Shown in pieces: positions 46,723 through 56,546 of a stretch of DNA of 64,000 bases (the first letter of the stretch is position 1; the number at the start of each line of letters is the position of its first letter). The notes under the pieces are model-generated. The model saw only the letters and a list, made by a program, of their open reading frames with translations. It ran no database searches and was not told the origin of the DNA. A program made the translations under genes and the position numbers. Source of the stretch: Thiotrichales bacterium 19S3-11 (GTDB lineage: Bacteria; Pseudomonadota; Gammaproteobacteria; Francisellales; Francisellaceae); contig JAKJJU010000001.1 of NCBI GenBank assembly GCA_021713295.1, forward strand, positions 62,001-126,000, in the 5' to 3' direction.

Positions 46723-47311
46723 CTACAGCCCCATTATCCATACTAGGCGTTTGCTTTTTTTGCATCATTAGTGTAAGTGACCCTACATTAAAACCAAATT
46801 TACTGAACTGGTTTTTATTAATTAAAACTCCATCGTGCATCAAAAACATCCAGTCATCAAAAGTGATTTTATAAGTTGCTTGATCAACGGTAATATTCAT
46901 TTGATACTGCCAATTCATTGCATTACCTTCAACATAAATTTTAGCAATGCCAACTAAATCCTTTGTTGTAGCTTCATAATAATGATCATTTACCCTCTTA
47001 ATTGTCCAGATGCGATGATCAGTTTTTCCATCATAATAAACCATCTTCTCATCTAGTGTACCAATACCTTGACTCCAAGAAGCATTAGCTAGAAAGCTAA
47101 AACGTTTGGTTACTTTACCTTTCCAATCTTGGATAATTCCAGAACCTTCGATTCTTCCATTTAAATACGCTTCTAATTTAAGTTTAGGCTCTGTATTTTT
47201 ATATTGTTCAATCGTTGCTGAACACCCAAAAGTTAAACTAATTGTCATCAGTATTACTCCTATAATTATCAGGCGGTATATGATCTGCTTCATCGAAGGT
47301 AACTGTGTCAT
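46712..47311 (-). CDS. DUF3833 family lipoprotein
   Basis: A 199-residue protein with a lipoprotein signal (lipobox L-T-F-G-C). It carries the DUF3833 core, including LEAYLNGRIEGSGIIQDWKGKV and the later FDDWMFLMHDGVLINK. The function is unknown, but the family is almost always encoded with cfa, DUF1365 and the FAD oxidoreductase. An outer-membrane or periplasmic role in lipid handling is plausible. The start at 47311 is preferred; it lies beside the MFS stop, so translation is coupled. Confidence 0.88.
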   Translation of the reverse strand: MTQLPSMKQIIYRLIIIGVILMTISLTFGCSATIEQYKNTEPKLKLEAYLNGRIEGSGIIQDWKGKVTKRFSFLANASWSQGIGTLDEKMVYYDGKTDHRIWTIKRVNDHYYEATTKDLVGIAKIYVEGNAMNWQYQMNITVDQATYKITFDDWMFLMHDGVLINKNQFSKFGFNVGSLTLMMQKKQTPSMDNGAVDEK

Positions 47312-47316
47312 TAGCA

Positions 47317-48618
47317 CTACTCACTCTTTTCATTTAATTCCAGATTTGATGAACTTTTTAACTTCCATTTTAGCCAAACTATTAGAATACATAATGCACA
47401 TAATTTAAATAATATAGGCATTAAGCAATACAATATCTTAATTACAACTACTGTATCTAATGCACTTTGCTGGCTATAATCTAGATCCAGCCAAGGTAAT
47501 GTTATGAGTGTTGCTAAGGCAAAAGAAAACTTGCCAATAAAAGATAACAACGCGTAATAGCCATTACCTAATTCAAAACGCTTAGGCATATCTATCCATT
47601 TAGCTAATAATAAATTAGGTAATATAATTTCTGCTGCAAAACAAATACCTGAAAGTAGGCTAATAATACTAAAATAAATGATGTCTCCCGTAGATAAGAA
47701 AAAAGCACCACTAAAAATAAATATTGCAAACAAGATCGATATAAGCCAAATCTTTATTATCCCATAATAAAGTGCTGCTTTTTTTATAAAATAAATACCT
47801 ACAATAGCTCCAAAAAAATACAGAAATAAATAAGCACCTGTCATATTCTCACTAGCTAAAACATGCTTACTATAAAAAACGAACATAACACCTGCAACAG
47901 CTGAACCTAACACACTAAAAGCATAAGCAGAAAATAAAAAAACACCTCCTTTATCAAAGGCCTTAAAATAAGCTCGGACATCTAAACGCAATTCTGCAGT
48001 TAGAGGTACCCTACTATTTAATCCATTAGCGGTATACCAAAAAATAAATAGCAAAAATGCAAAAATAAATAGTACTAGAAAAATTAATGAATAAACTTGA
48101 TAGCTACTACCAACAGATAGGTAATTTAAGAATAAAAATGGTAATATGGATGCCAATAAAACACCAACAATGTTGAAAGACTCCCTAATAGCGATAATTT
48201 TTGACTTATCCTCATCAGAATGTCTCCATAGAGCACCTTGTGTATTGATAAAAATATTGAAAAAACTAAAACCTATGGTTGCTAAAAAGACACCAACTAC
48301 CAAATTAATCAATCGATTTGAAAAAAATGGTACACATAGAATGTAGAACCCAATAATAAAAATCAAAGCTATACTAAATAACATTAATAAGTGATACTTT
48401 TTAAATTTATCTGTCAAAAATCCTAATATGGGATCCAATATTGCATCAAATAACCTTAAGGTGAATAAACTCAAACTCAGACTAACTAAAGAAATATTAA
48501 ACTCACTATGGTAGTAATCTGGCAAATAGATATATATGGGTATTCCAGCAAATGCGACAGGCATCATAATAAATGCATAAGGAGTAATTTGAGTAAACTT
48601 TAACTTGTTATTAGCCAC
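47317..48618 (-). CDS. MFS transporter (GPH-like) of the lipid operon
   Basis: A 433-residue twelve-helix transporter resembling the glycoside-pentoside-hexuronide:cation symporter branch (RLFDAILDPILGFLTDKFKKYH near residues 50-71). It appears to start with GTG, overlapping the upstream stop as TAGTG. An MFS carrier of this type is a standard part of cfa operons, where it may move lipid intermediates or flip a product. The substrate is unproven. Confidence 0.88.
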   Translation of the reverse strand: MANNKLKFTQITPYAFIMMPVAFAGIPIYIYLPDYYHSEFNISLVSLSLSLFTLRLFDAILDPILGFLTDKFKKYHLLMLFSIALIFIIGFYILCVPFFSNRLINLVVGVFLATIGFSFFNIFINTQGALWRHSDEDKSKIIAIRESFNIVGVLLASILPFLFLNYLSVGSSYQVYSLIFLVLFIFAFLLFIFWYTANGLNSRVPLTAELRLDVRAYFKAFDKGGVFLFSAYAFSVLGSAVAGVMFVFYSKHVLASENMTGAYLFLYFFGAIVGIYFIKKAALYYGIIKIWLISILFAIFIFSGAFFLSTGDIIYFSIISLLSGICFAAEIILPNLLLAKWIDMPKRFELGNGYYALLSFIGKFSFALATLITLPWLDLDYSQQSALDTVVVIKILYCLMPILFKLCALCILIVWLKWKLKSSSNLELNEKSE

Positions 48619-49151
48619 TAATTTAAACCTCTTAATTTTCTTGATAAAGTAATATTTTCAGATTTATCACTTAACCAAATATCAAAAAAATACCGACTAA
48701 ATTCAGGGCTATCAATTTGACCTAAAAAATTAGCATTTTTATCGTAAAAATAGGCATAGCCTTTTGGACTATAATAACCTATTAGTTGATCTCCTTCTTT
48801 TATATTAGGAAATATTTTTTCTAACTGTCTCTGCCATTGATCTAGTAGCTCTTGATTTAATTGTGGGTTCTGAGACTGAATTTGTTGAATACTCTCTTTA
48901 GCTATTGCCTGAGAACTGAAATTACGTAAATAAGTAATTTCCAGTAAAAACCCTTGATTAAACTTAAATGGTTTTTGAGTACTATACAGCTTAGCATCAT
49001 AAATAGACCAAAACCAAAACCTAAAATGAATTTCACCAATTAATACATTATTTTTAAATTTCAGATTATCCAACGATGGCTGAGCATATGAATGATTAAA
49101 AAAGATCACATATGATGATATCATAATTAGAATATAAAACGCTCTAAGCAT
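48618..49151 (-). CDS. chalcone-isomerase-like exported protein
   Basis: A 177-residue protein from the ATG at 49151 (GGGA site). A signal peptide (about residues 1-24) is followed by a chalcone-isomerase-like fold: IGEIHFRFWFWSIYDAKLYS, a LEITYLRNFSSQAIAKESI helix, and a GYAYFYDKNANFLGQIDSPEFSRYFFDIWL end. Bacterial members are thought to bind fatty acids; enzyme activity is unproven. It overlaps the cfa gene end by 8 bases. Confidence 0.85.
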   Translation of the reverse strand: MLRAFYILIMISSYVIFFNHSYAQPSLDNLKFKNNVLIGEIHFRFWFWSIYDAKLYSTQKPFKFNQGFLLEITYLRNFSSQAIAKESIQQIQSQNPQLNQELLDQWQRQLEKIFPNIKEGDQLIGYYSPKGYAYFYDKNANFLGQIDSPEFSRYFFDIWLSDKSENITLSRKLRGLN

Positions 49152-50301
49152 GAGCAATTTCCCACTGCAATACATCTGTTCTTCTACTTTGAAACCCTGC
49201 AATACAATAAGAGAGATAGAACTGCCATAACCTTTGAAAACGCTTATCAAATCCCATACTAATTAGACTTTTATCTTGAGACTTAAATTTCTCCAACCAA
49301 CAGTAAAGTGTTTTTGCATAATCTTGGCCAAAAGAATACTGATCCGTCAGTTTAAGTTTTGTCTGTTTAAGTTGGCCCTTTATTACTGAGGAGCTAGGCA
49401 ACATACCTCCCGGAAAAATGAAGGTTCTAATCATATCAGCACCTTTAGTATATGACTTAAACAGAGCATCATCAATGACAATACTTTGTATAATTGCCGT
49501 TGCATTGGGTTTTAATAACTCTTTTAGCTTTCTAAAATAAACTGGCCAATACGCCTGGCCAACTGCTTCAAGCATTTCTATTGAGACTATAACGTCGTAT
49601 TGACCTTTTTGTACTCGATAATCCTCAAGTTTTATCGATGCCGCATTTCCTAAACGTTGATTTGCATATAAGCACTGCGCCTCTGATATTGTAATTCCCT
49701 TATTTTTCGTATTTTTTTTGCTAAGTGCTCGCTCAAGAAAACCACCCCAACCACAACCAATTTCCAATAGTTTTCCATCATTTGGAATTTTCTCTAAAAT
49801 ACGATCATATTTATTTATCTGAGCATCCGTTAGCGTATCATTCTGTGAGTTAAAAATAGCGGAAGAATAAGTCATTGTCTCATCTAACCATAGCTTATAA
49901 AATTGATTGCCTAAATCATAATGTTTATAAATATTTTTACGACTACCTTGAATTGTATTTCTTTTAGCCAAATAACTTAATTTAGATAATTGTTGATAAA
50001 AAAAGTTGCCTCTTATGTATCCTGAGAAAATAGCTTCATTTTCCAAACCAAATAATAATAACTTAGTTAAATCATTCGTATGAATATAGCCATCGCGATA
50101 ATCTTCAGCTAAACCAATATCTCCTTTAAAGTTAAGGTTAGCAATCGTCCGCCAATCCTCTAATATAATGTCACAACTTTGCCCTGGCTTTTTACCTTTG
50201 AAATGATAAATACCCCCTTCAGGAGTTTGCAGATGAATTTCACCATATTGCGTTTTATCCAAAGAAGATAATAATTTATTTTTAATCATTTTTTCAAACA
50301 T
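49144..50301 (-). CDS. cfa: cyclopropane-fatty-acyl-phospholipid synthase family methyltransferase
   Basis: A SAM-dependent enzyme of 385 residues that methylenates or methylates unsaturated acyl chains in membrane phospholipids. The N-terminal lipid-binding part is followed by YDLGNQFYKLWLDETMTYS and the SAM motif LLEIGCGWGGFLE, then VSIEMLEAVG and FIFPGGMLPSS. In operons of this type some paralogues do C-methylation of acyl chains and not ring formation, so the exact product is open. It lies centrally in the lipid operon. Confidence 0.93.
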   Translation of the reverse strand: MFEKMIKNKLLSSLDKTQYGEIHLQTPEGGIYHFKGKKPGQSCDIILEDWRTIANLNFKGDIGLAEDYRDGYIHTNDLTKLLLFGLENEAIFSGYIRGNFFYQQLSKLSYLAKRNTIQGSRKNIYKHYDLGNQFYKLWLDETMTYSSAIFNSQNDTLTDAQINKYDRILEKIPNDGKLLEIGCGWGGFLERALSKKNTKNKGITISEAQCLYANQRLGNAASIKLEDYRVQKGQYDVIVSIEMLEAVGQAYWPVYFRKLKELLKPNATAIIQSIVIDDALFKSYTKGADMIRTFIFPGGMLPSSSVIKGQLKQTKLKLTDQYSFGQDYAKTLYCWLEKFKSQDKSLISMGFDKRFQRLWQFYLSYCIAGFQSRRTDVLQWEIAHA

Positions 50302-50374
50302 ACTCGTCCACTTTTATTTTTTGCTTACTCTTACAATAATAACCAAATCGATTGCAAAGAGTATGAAATACAGA

Positions 50375-51172
50375 TTAAATTTTGTTAATGTTATTACAAA
50401 TTGTTAACTGATTTATTTCTTGTTTTGGCCTTTTTCTCGTTTTAATGCCTTTTAACACTAACTTTAATGCTTGATAGTGAATTAAATAAATTACTTTAAA
50501 GGTTAAAAAGGGAGTTTTGATAAACTGCATGATTAAATTACTATAATTTAACTGCTTAAACGTCCCTTCTACAGATGTAACTAGTTGCCGCTTATTATCT
50601 AAGAAATAATGAATGACTATTTTAGCTTTCTTATTAGGATTTAAATTAATATCAAAGTTAAACTGGTAATGTCCTTCTCGAGGATAAAATGGTGATACAT
50701 ACAGTGCTTTTTCTGCAGTAAACCAATCATTTTTAAGAATCGGTTTACTATCCTGATTTACACATAAATAACTATGTGTTTGGCCAAAAGTATTATTAAC
50801 TTCATTAATTACCCCAACAAGTTTTCCTTGGTTAAAGCCCAACCAAAAGCTAATAGGATTAAACAAATAACCAAGTACTCTTGGCATTGTAATTAAGTAT
50901 ATTTTTTCTGGGTAGACACCGTTGTCATTAAAGTTTTTTTTTGCCCAATCAATGGCAGGTTTACCACATCTATTTCCATGATCTTTATCATAATAACTAT
51001 ATAATCTAAGTTGGTTAACACCAAAAAGAAAATTATCTTTTAAGATCATAATCTTATCTAATAATAAACACGCATAGTATGTCCGATAACTAAAATGATT
51101 TTTTTTCTTTCCTAAGCGACGATGATGTACTTTAGCATCAAAAATTAAATGACATTGATTTAATCGGCCCAT
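50375..51172 (-). CDS. DUF1365 family protein
   Basis: A 265-residue protein of the DUF1365 family. It has the typical LIFDAKVHHRRLGKKKNHFSYR opening, the central NPISFWLGF motif, VNEVNNTFGQTHSYL and FYPREGHYQFNF. The biochemical function is not known, but it co-occurs strictly with cfa-type operons. It overlaps the FAD oxidoreductase gene by 13 bases and is followed 73 bases later by cfa. Confidence 0.92.
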   Translation of the reverse strand: MGRLNQCHLIFDAKVHHRRLGKKKNHFSYRTYYACLLLDKIMILKDNFLFGVNQLRLYSYYDKDHGNRCGKPAIDWAKKNFNDNGVYPEKIYLITMPRVLGYLFNPISFWLGFNQGKLVGVINEVNNTFGQTHSYLCVNQDSKPILKNDWFTAEKALYVSPFYPREGHYQFNFDINLNPNKKAKIVIHYFLDNKRQLVTSVEGTFKQLNYSNLIMQFIKTPFLTFKVIYLIHYQALKLVLKGIKTRKRPKQEINQLTICNNINKI

Positions 51173-52464
51173 GGTATTTTAACTCCTAAGCGTTCTGTCA
51201 CTTTAACTGCACTTAATATACCATCTTCATGAAAACCATAACGTAGGTAAGCACCAATATAAAAGGTATGATTAATTCCTTGAATTTTATCAATACCTTC
51301 TTGACTTTCAATTGCTGCTTGATTAAAAATTGGATGCTCAAAAGTGTGACGATCAATCACTAGATTAGGATCAAGTCTTTGTTGCGGATTAATTGTAACG
51401 AAGTAATTTTTTTCTGCATCTAATTTTTGTAAATTATTCATCCAGTAGCTTAAAGACATAACAGATTCATTATGTAACTGATGCTTCAAATATACCCAAC
51501 TAGACCAAGCTTTTTTCCTTTTTGGCATATATGAAGAATCACTATGTAATACGGCTTCATTAGCATGATATTTGATACTGCCTAAATAACTGACCTCCTC
51601 TTGAGTGGGGCTATCTAGAAGCTTTAATACCTCATCTGAATGGCATGCAAATATCACTTTATCATAATACCTAAGCTCACCTTGATCATCTCTTATCACA
51701 ATATGATTTGCATTTCTAATTACTTGATTAACGCCCCTATTAAACTTTACATTAGCAATTTTCAACTGATCAATCACTTTATTTACATAGACCGAACTAC
51801 CGCCTGCAACGGTATACCAAGGGATGTGATTAAATGCTCGTAATAATCCATGATTATTAAAAAAACGCATAAATGTTAATGCAGGAAAATCTGACATAGA
51901 CTTTACAGGAGTACTCCAAATAGCTGCCCCCATTGCCAATAAATAATAATTTCTAAACCAGTCACTAACCTTTAACTTCTCAATATAATCTTCCAAAGTT
52001 AGCTTACTATCAATTGCACCAGAAATTAATTGTTTTTTAGAGTGAGAATTAAATTTAAGAATATCAGTTAACATCCTTAAAAATTTTAGATGAAATAAGT
52101 GACGTTTATCTGCAAATAAACCCGATAATGTTCGAGTCCCATATTCAAATTTTCCATTATCTATTGAAACACCAAAAGACATATCACTTTTTTTCGTTGG
52201 TATATTTAAATGCTTAAAAAATCGAACTAAATATGGGTAGGTTTGATAATTAAATACGATAAAACCTGTATCAATCGCTATTTTTTTTGATGCTTCTATA
52301 ACCTCCAATGTTCGCGCATGGCCACCATAATACTTATTTTTCTCATAAAGCGTAATTTCGTAATCATCTTTTAGCATATATGCTTGAGATAACCCGGAAA
52401 TGCCTGAACCAATAATAGCTATTTTTTGCAAGTTGCTTCTTCTATGAGTCATTAAACTTTCCAT
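51160..52464 (-). CDS. FAD-dependent oxidoreductase (amine-oxidase-like)
   Basis: A 434-residue flavoprotein with an N-terminal dinucleotide fold, IAIIGSGISGLSQAYML, then YGGHARTLE and the C-terminal FYIGAYLRYGFHEDGILSA flavin segment. In cfa operons this protein is thought to oxidise or reduce modified acyl chains. It is the first gene of the eight-gene operon. The ATG at 52464 is used; Met5 is an alternative. About 85 bases separate it from the sensor kinase stop. Confidence 0.92.
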   Translation of the reverse strand: MESLMTHRRSNLQKIAIIGSGISGLSQAYMLKDDYEITLYEKNKYYGGHARTLEVIEASKKIAIDTGFIVFNYQTYPYLVRFFKHLNIPTKKSDMSFGVSIDNGKFEYGTRTLSGLFADKRHLFHLKFLRMLTDILKFNSHSKKQLISGAIDSKLTLEDYIEKLKVSDWFRNYYLLAMGAAIWSTPVKSMSDFPALTFMRFFNNHGLLRAFNHIPWYTVAGGSSVYVNKVIDQLKIANVKFNRGVNQVIRNANHIVIRDDQGELRYYDKVIFACHSDEVLKLLDSPTQEEVSYLGSIKYHANEAVLHSDSSYMPKRKKAWSSWVYLKHQLHNESVMSLSYWMNNLQKLDAEKNYFVTINPQQRLDPNLVIDRHTFEHPIFNQAAIESQEGIDKIQGINHTFYIGAYLRYGFHEDGILSAVKVTERLGVKIPWAD

Positions 52465-52549
52465 TATTACTTTCTATATACACTTATTCTATGAGTAGAT
52501 AATAAAATAATCGAATTAACAATCGTTAATCTTTTGAACACTTTAAATA

Positions 52550-53587
52550 TCATAATAATGGTAGTTTAACTGTTACAGTTAAACCTTGCTCTAGATTATT
52601 ATTAGCTGAAATTTTTCCCATATGCTTCTGAATAACTACTTTTGCCATAGATAAACCTAGGCCACTACCTTGATTACTACGACTTTTATCTTCCCTAAAA
52701 AATCGATTGAAGATTTTATTAATATTTTCCATTTTAATACCTACGCCTTGGTCAATAAATTTAATAACATAATAATATTCACTGATTTCACCAACTATTT
52801 TAACATCTGAGTCTTCTGGAGCATAATAACTCGTATTATCAAGAATATTTATTATTGCTTGAAAACATAAATCTCGATCTAAAGAAAGAGTTTTCTCTGC
52901 GATCATTAAATGCATGGTTATGTTTTTTCCTTCAAAAGCTGGCATATAGTATAAAATAGCATCATGTAATATTTGATCAATGGCATAATTTTTTTTGAAT
53001 AGTATCTGTTTACCATGCTCTAAATAACTGATTCTTAAAATAGTATTGAAAGTATTCAATAGATTTTCACACTCAGTTAATGCCTTATCTACCATGAAGT
53101 TATTATGTTGGCTTTTTAGAACTGATAGCTCATTTCTCATTCTTGTTAATGGCGTTCGTAAGTCATGTGCAATATTATCAGAGACAACCTTAAGATCATA
53201 CATTAACTTTTCAATCTTATCTAATAATTGATTAAGAACGTGAGCTAGATTACTCAGATCATCCCAACGCGTTACAATATGAATCCTCTGACTTAAATCA
53301 TTTGTTTGCATCATAGATACGGCAGTATTTGAAATATGATTGATACGCCTAACAACGTATATACTAATAAAGAAACTTACCCCAATAACAATTATCGTAC
53401 AAATCATACTCACAAAAATACTTACTTTAAGGATGATATTTTTATCAAATACCTCCCAGAAATGAACTAATATATATCCCCAGAGTGTTAAGCTGATACC
53501 TAGCAATAAAGCAAATAAAAAAGCCATTATAAAACTGGAACTTATAAGATAACGACGATATTGAGGTTTCAGTTTATTGAATCGCAT
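52550..53587 (-). CDS. sensor histidine kinase with minimal periplasmic loop
   Basis: A 345-residue transmembrane kinase. Two helices (about 15-42 and 51-79) are joined by only about eight residues, so sensing is probably within the membrane. A HAMP domain (80-130), a dimerisation domain with phospho-His141 (IAHDLRTP) and an ATPase domain ending in GSGLGLSMAKVVIQKH follow. It is the partner of the response regulator 17 bases upstream. Its position before the lipid operon suggests it senses membrane state. Confidence 0.93.
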   Translation of the reverse strand: MRFNKLKPQYRRYLISSSFIMAFLFALLLGISLTLWGYILVHFWEVFDKNIILKVSIFVSMICTIIVIGVSFFISIYVVRRINHISNTAVSMMQTNDLSQRIHIVTRWDDLSNLAHVLNQLLDKIEKLMYDLKVVSDNIAHDLRTPLTRMRNELSVLKSQHNNFMVDKALTECENLLNTFNTILRISYLEHGKQILFKKNYAIDQILHDAILYYMPAFEGKNITMHLMIAEKTLSLDRDLCFQAIINILDNTSYYAPEDSDVKIVGEISEYYYVIKFIDQGVGIKMENINKIFNRFFREDKSRSNQGSGLGLSMAKVVIQKHMGKISANNNLEQGLTVTVKLPLL

Positions 53588-53604
53588 ACCATTACTTAAT
53601 ATCG

Positions 53605-54291
53605 TTAACTTTTATCTTTAATAACATAACCATATCCTCTAACTGTCTCAATCATATCCGCATATCTAGAGTCTCTTGTAAGTTTTTGCCTTAAACGAGA
53701 GATATGTACATCAATTACATTCGTCTGAGGGTCAAAATCATATTTCCAAACATGTTCAAGAATCATATTACGAGTGAGTACCTGATTTTTATTTTGTAGC
53801 AAATATACTAATAATTCATATTCTCGAGCTTGTAAAGCTAATACCTCTCCTGAACGAGTTACCTGATGTGAAATTAAATCAACTACCAAATCCTGACAAC
53901 TTAGAACTACTAGCTCTTTAGTATGTAATAGTTTATTTTTCTTCGCTAGAACTTCTGCTCGAATAACCAACTCTTCAATCGCAAATGGTTTCGTCAAATA
54001 GTCATCGCCCCCTGATTGAAAGCCTTCAATTTTATGATCTGTTTGAGCTAAGGCACTTAAAATAATAATCGGTGTATTAATGCACTGTTTACGTATAATT
54101 TTAGTTAATGAAATACCATCAATATATGGCATCATCCAATCAATAATTATCACGTCATACTGCTGAACCGTAACAAAGTATAGCGCCTCTTTGCCATCAC
54201 AAGCCAACTCAACCTGATGTCCACTATTAGCAAACCCTTCTTTTACATAAGATAAAATAGCCTTGTCATCATCTGCAAATAATACCTTCAT
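53605..54291 (-). CDS. OmpR/PhoB-family response regulator
   Basis: A 228-residue two-domain regulator. The receiver domain has acidic residues D7-D9, phosphoacceptor Asp51 (IIIDWMMP) and Lys101 (LTKPF). The C-terminal winged helix has the usual NVIDVHISRLRQKL and VRGYGYV motifs. It is co-transcribed with the kinase gene, and the adjacent lipid operon is the natural first target candidate. It is closest in feel to QseB/PmrA/CusR-type regulators. Confidence 0.94.
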   Translation of the reverse strand: MKVLFADDDKAILSYVKEGFANSGHQVELACDGKEALYFVTVQQYDVIIIDWMMPYIDGISLTKIIRKQCINTPIIILSALAQTDHKIEGFQSGGDDYLTKPFAIEELVIRAEVLAKKNKLLHTKELVVLSCQDLVVDLISHQVTRSGEVLALQAREYELLVYLLQNKNQVLTRNMILEHVWKYDFDPQTNVIDVHISRLRQKLTRDSRYADMIETVRGYGYVIKDKS

Positions 54292-54373
54292 GAATTCAAT
54301 CTTCTGTCTATCACAATTGCCTATGATAAATATCTTATATGCAAAGCAGTTGTTTTGTCATCCAGGCTCTATG

Positions 54374-55000
54374 CTAAATCCTTGGGTTTAACTTTTGACT
54401 AAACCGATACTCTAGCGCATTTTTAACACTTGACCACTCACTTTTAAGAATACTATAAACGCAAGTATCTCTTAATGAGCCATCACTAAGAATCATGTGA
54501 CTTCTTAAAATACCATCAAGCTTCGCACCAAGTGCTTCAATAGCAGCTCTACTTTTTCTATTAAAAAGATGAGTTCTAAACTCAACTGCAACACACTCAA
54601 GTTTTTCAAATGCATAAGTTAATAATAGTAATTTGGCTTCTGTATTTAATGCACTGCCTTGTAGGCTTTGTCGATACCATGTTGAGCCAATTTCAAGACG
54701 TCTATTACCAAGATCAAGATTCATAAATGTTGTCATGCCTGAAGCTTTATTAGTTTTTTTATCAATTACTGCAAATGGAATCATCTTATTTTGATCTCTT
54801 AAAGCGCAACGCCTGATAATCTCTTGCTTCATTTGCTGTGGGTGTGGTATGTGGGTATACCATAACTGATAGAGTTTACCATCATTAACCGCTTCTACTA
54901 AGTCATCAGTCTTATCTATACTCAGTGCCACTAAGCTAACTGTTCTCCCCTCTAATTGTAAATTTTTCATTTCATCAACAATTGCATTTATAGCGTTCAT
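54374..55000 (-). CDS. GNAT-family acetyltransferase (RimJ/RimL-like)
   Basis: A 208-residue N-acetyltransferase. The core includes MTTFMNLDLGNRRLEIGSTWYRQSLQGSALNTEAK, which fits the acetyl-CoA-binding region, and CVAVEFRTHLFNRKSRAAIEALGAKLDGILR, typical of the RimJ/RimL branch. The substrate is unknown. It follows thiDE by 20 bases on the same strand and may be co-transcribed with the thiamine operon without an obvious thiamine role. Confidence 0.88.
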   Translation of the reverse strand: MNAINAIVDEMKNLQLEGRTVSLVALSIDKTDDLVEAVNDGKLYQLWYTHIPHPQQMKQEIIRRCALRDQNKMIPFAVIDKKTNKASGMTTFMNLDLGNRRLEIGSTWYRQSLQGSALNTEAKLLLLTYAFEKLECVAVEFRTHLFNRKSRAAIEALGAKLDGILRSHMILSDGSLRDTCVYSILKSEWSSVKNALEYRFSQKLNPRI

Positions 55001-55020
55001 AGCATTACCGTTTAAGTTGG

Positions 55021-56532
55021 TTAAACTAAAGCTTCATTCATATCAACATGCTTTAATAGACGATTAACTTTATTGATCACTTGCTTAGGCTCTTTCGCTT
55101 TAGTGAGCATAGAAATGACAGCAATACCTGCTACCTTAGTATCTATGATTTTTTGGATATTATCTAATGTAATACCACCAATTGCAACTAATGGAATATC
55201 AACTAATGCTTGCCATTTTACTAATTTATCAAGCCCTTGCGCCTTAAAGCGCATAACTTTTGACGTAGTTGGATAAATCGGGCCTAATGCAACATAGCTT
55301 GGTCTAATACTTAATGCATAAGCCAATTCAAAATAATCATGTGTACTTAAACCTAGTGCTATATTTGAACTAATTAGACATTGTATTTCAGAGGAAGATA
55401 ATGCCGTTAAATCTTCATGACCTAAATGTATGCCAAATGCACCATGCTTTATTGCAAGCTGCCAATAATCGTTAATAATCAGTTGTAAATTATATTTTTT
55501 TTGTAAGCCAACCGCTTCAATTATGGCTTGCTCTACTAAGTCATCAGATTGATCTTTAATACGCAGCTGAATCGTTTTAATACCTTTTTTAGCTAAGTAT
55601 TCTAACCAATTAATATTATCTACAACTGGATAAAAGCCAATCTCATCCTCAAGCTTTCTAAATGCTTTAGAATGATTTAATAGTAATGACTGCTTGGTAA
55701 TGATTGGAAAATACTTTTTATTACTTGGAAATCCGCATTGATTAACGGGTTTATTTTGACTATTTTTTGTAATGGCTTTTGCATTAAAAATAGCTTCTGT
55801 AATATAGGCCTTAGCGATGACAATAGCGTTAACTAAATCATAACCCAATGCCAAAAAAGAGGTAATTGCAGCTGCTAATGTACAACCACTACCATGAGTA
55901 TTTTTATGTAGCATGCACCGCTGAGACTTAAGGTAAAACTCAGATGAAGGACAATAAAAATAATCAATTTCAGGGGATAAACTATGCCCTCCTTTGACTA
56001 GAACTGCTTTTGGTTTATAGGTTTTATAAAGCCTTAATGCAATCTCTTTAAGCGATAAGGTAGATAGATCTTCAGTCGTTTCAGCCAATGAAAGTAAGTA
56101 ATATGCTTCATCTAAATTTGGTGTTATCAACGCTGCTTTTGGAAATAATTCTGTTTTAATTTCATCTATAACATCATGATGTACCAGCTGATTACCTGAT
56201 GTAGCCATCATAACAGGGTCACATATATACGATAGGTGATTATGACGATCTAAAAACTTACTAATCATTTGAACTTGCTTAACTGAGGCAATCATGCCTG
56301 TTTTAACTGCACTAGCGAATAGATCACCTTCAACTGCTTGTAACTGTTTTTCAAATAGCACATCACTAACTGCTTCAATGGCTGTAACCCTATAGCTATT
56401 TTGTGCAGTAATTGCTGTAATTACCGTTGTTGGATGACAACCTAAGTCAAAGAATGTTTTGATATCTGCCTGAATACCAGCACCGCCACCACTATCAGAG
56501 CCCGCAATACTTAAACAAATTGCTTGTGTCAT
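55021..56532 (-). CDS. thiDE: fused HMP-P kinase/thiamine-phosphate synthase (ThiD-ThiE)
   Basis: A 503-residue bifunctional enzyme. The ThiD half (about 1-260) phosphorylates hydroxymethylpyrimidine (phosphate) and shows IAGSDSGGGAGIQADIKTF, CDPVMMATSG, VKGGHS and the anion-hole HGSGCTLAAAI. The ThiE half (about 290-490) joins pyrimidine and thiazole and shows IQLRIKD, LIINDYWQLAIKHGAFGIHLG, YVALGPIYPTTSK and VAIGGIT. The two are linked by about 30 residues. Fusion removes the need for separate thiD and thiE. It is the last thiamine gene, 14 bases after thiG. Confidence 0.95.
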   Translation of the reverse strand: MTQAICLSIAGSDSGGGAGIQADIKTFFDLGCHPTTVITAITAQNSYRVTAIEAVSDVLFEKQLQAVEGDLFASAVKTGMIASVKQVQMISKFLDRHNHLSYICDPVMMATSGNQLVHHDVIDEIKTELFPKAALITPNLDEAYYLLSLAETTEDLSTLSLKEIALRLYKTYKPKAVLVKGGHSLSPEIDYFYCPSSEFYLKSQRCMLHKNTHGSGCTLAAAITSFLALGYDLVNAIVIAKAYITEAIFNAKAITKNSQNKPVNQCGFPSNKKYFPIITKQSLLLNHSKAFRKLEDEIGFYPVVDNINWLEYLAKKGIKTIQLRIKDQSDDLVEQAIIEAVGLQKKYNLQLIINDYWQLAIKHGAFGIHLGHEDLTALSSSEIQCLISSNIALGLSTHDYFELAYALSIRPSYVALGPIYPTTSKVMRFKAQGLDKLVKWQALVDIPLVAIGGITLDNIQKIIDTKVAGIAVISMLTKAKEPKQVINKVNRLLKHVDMNEALV

Positions 56533-56546
56533 TTTACTCCCTACTT

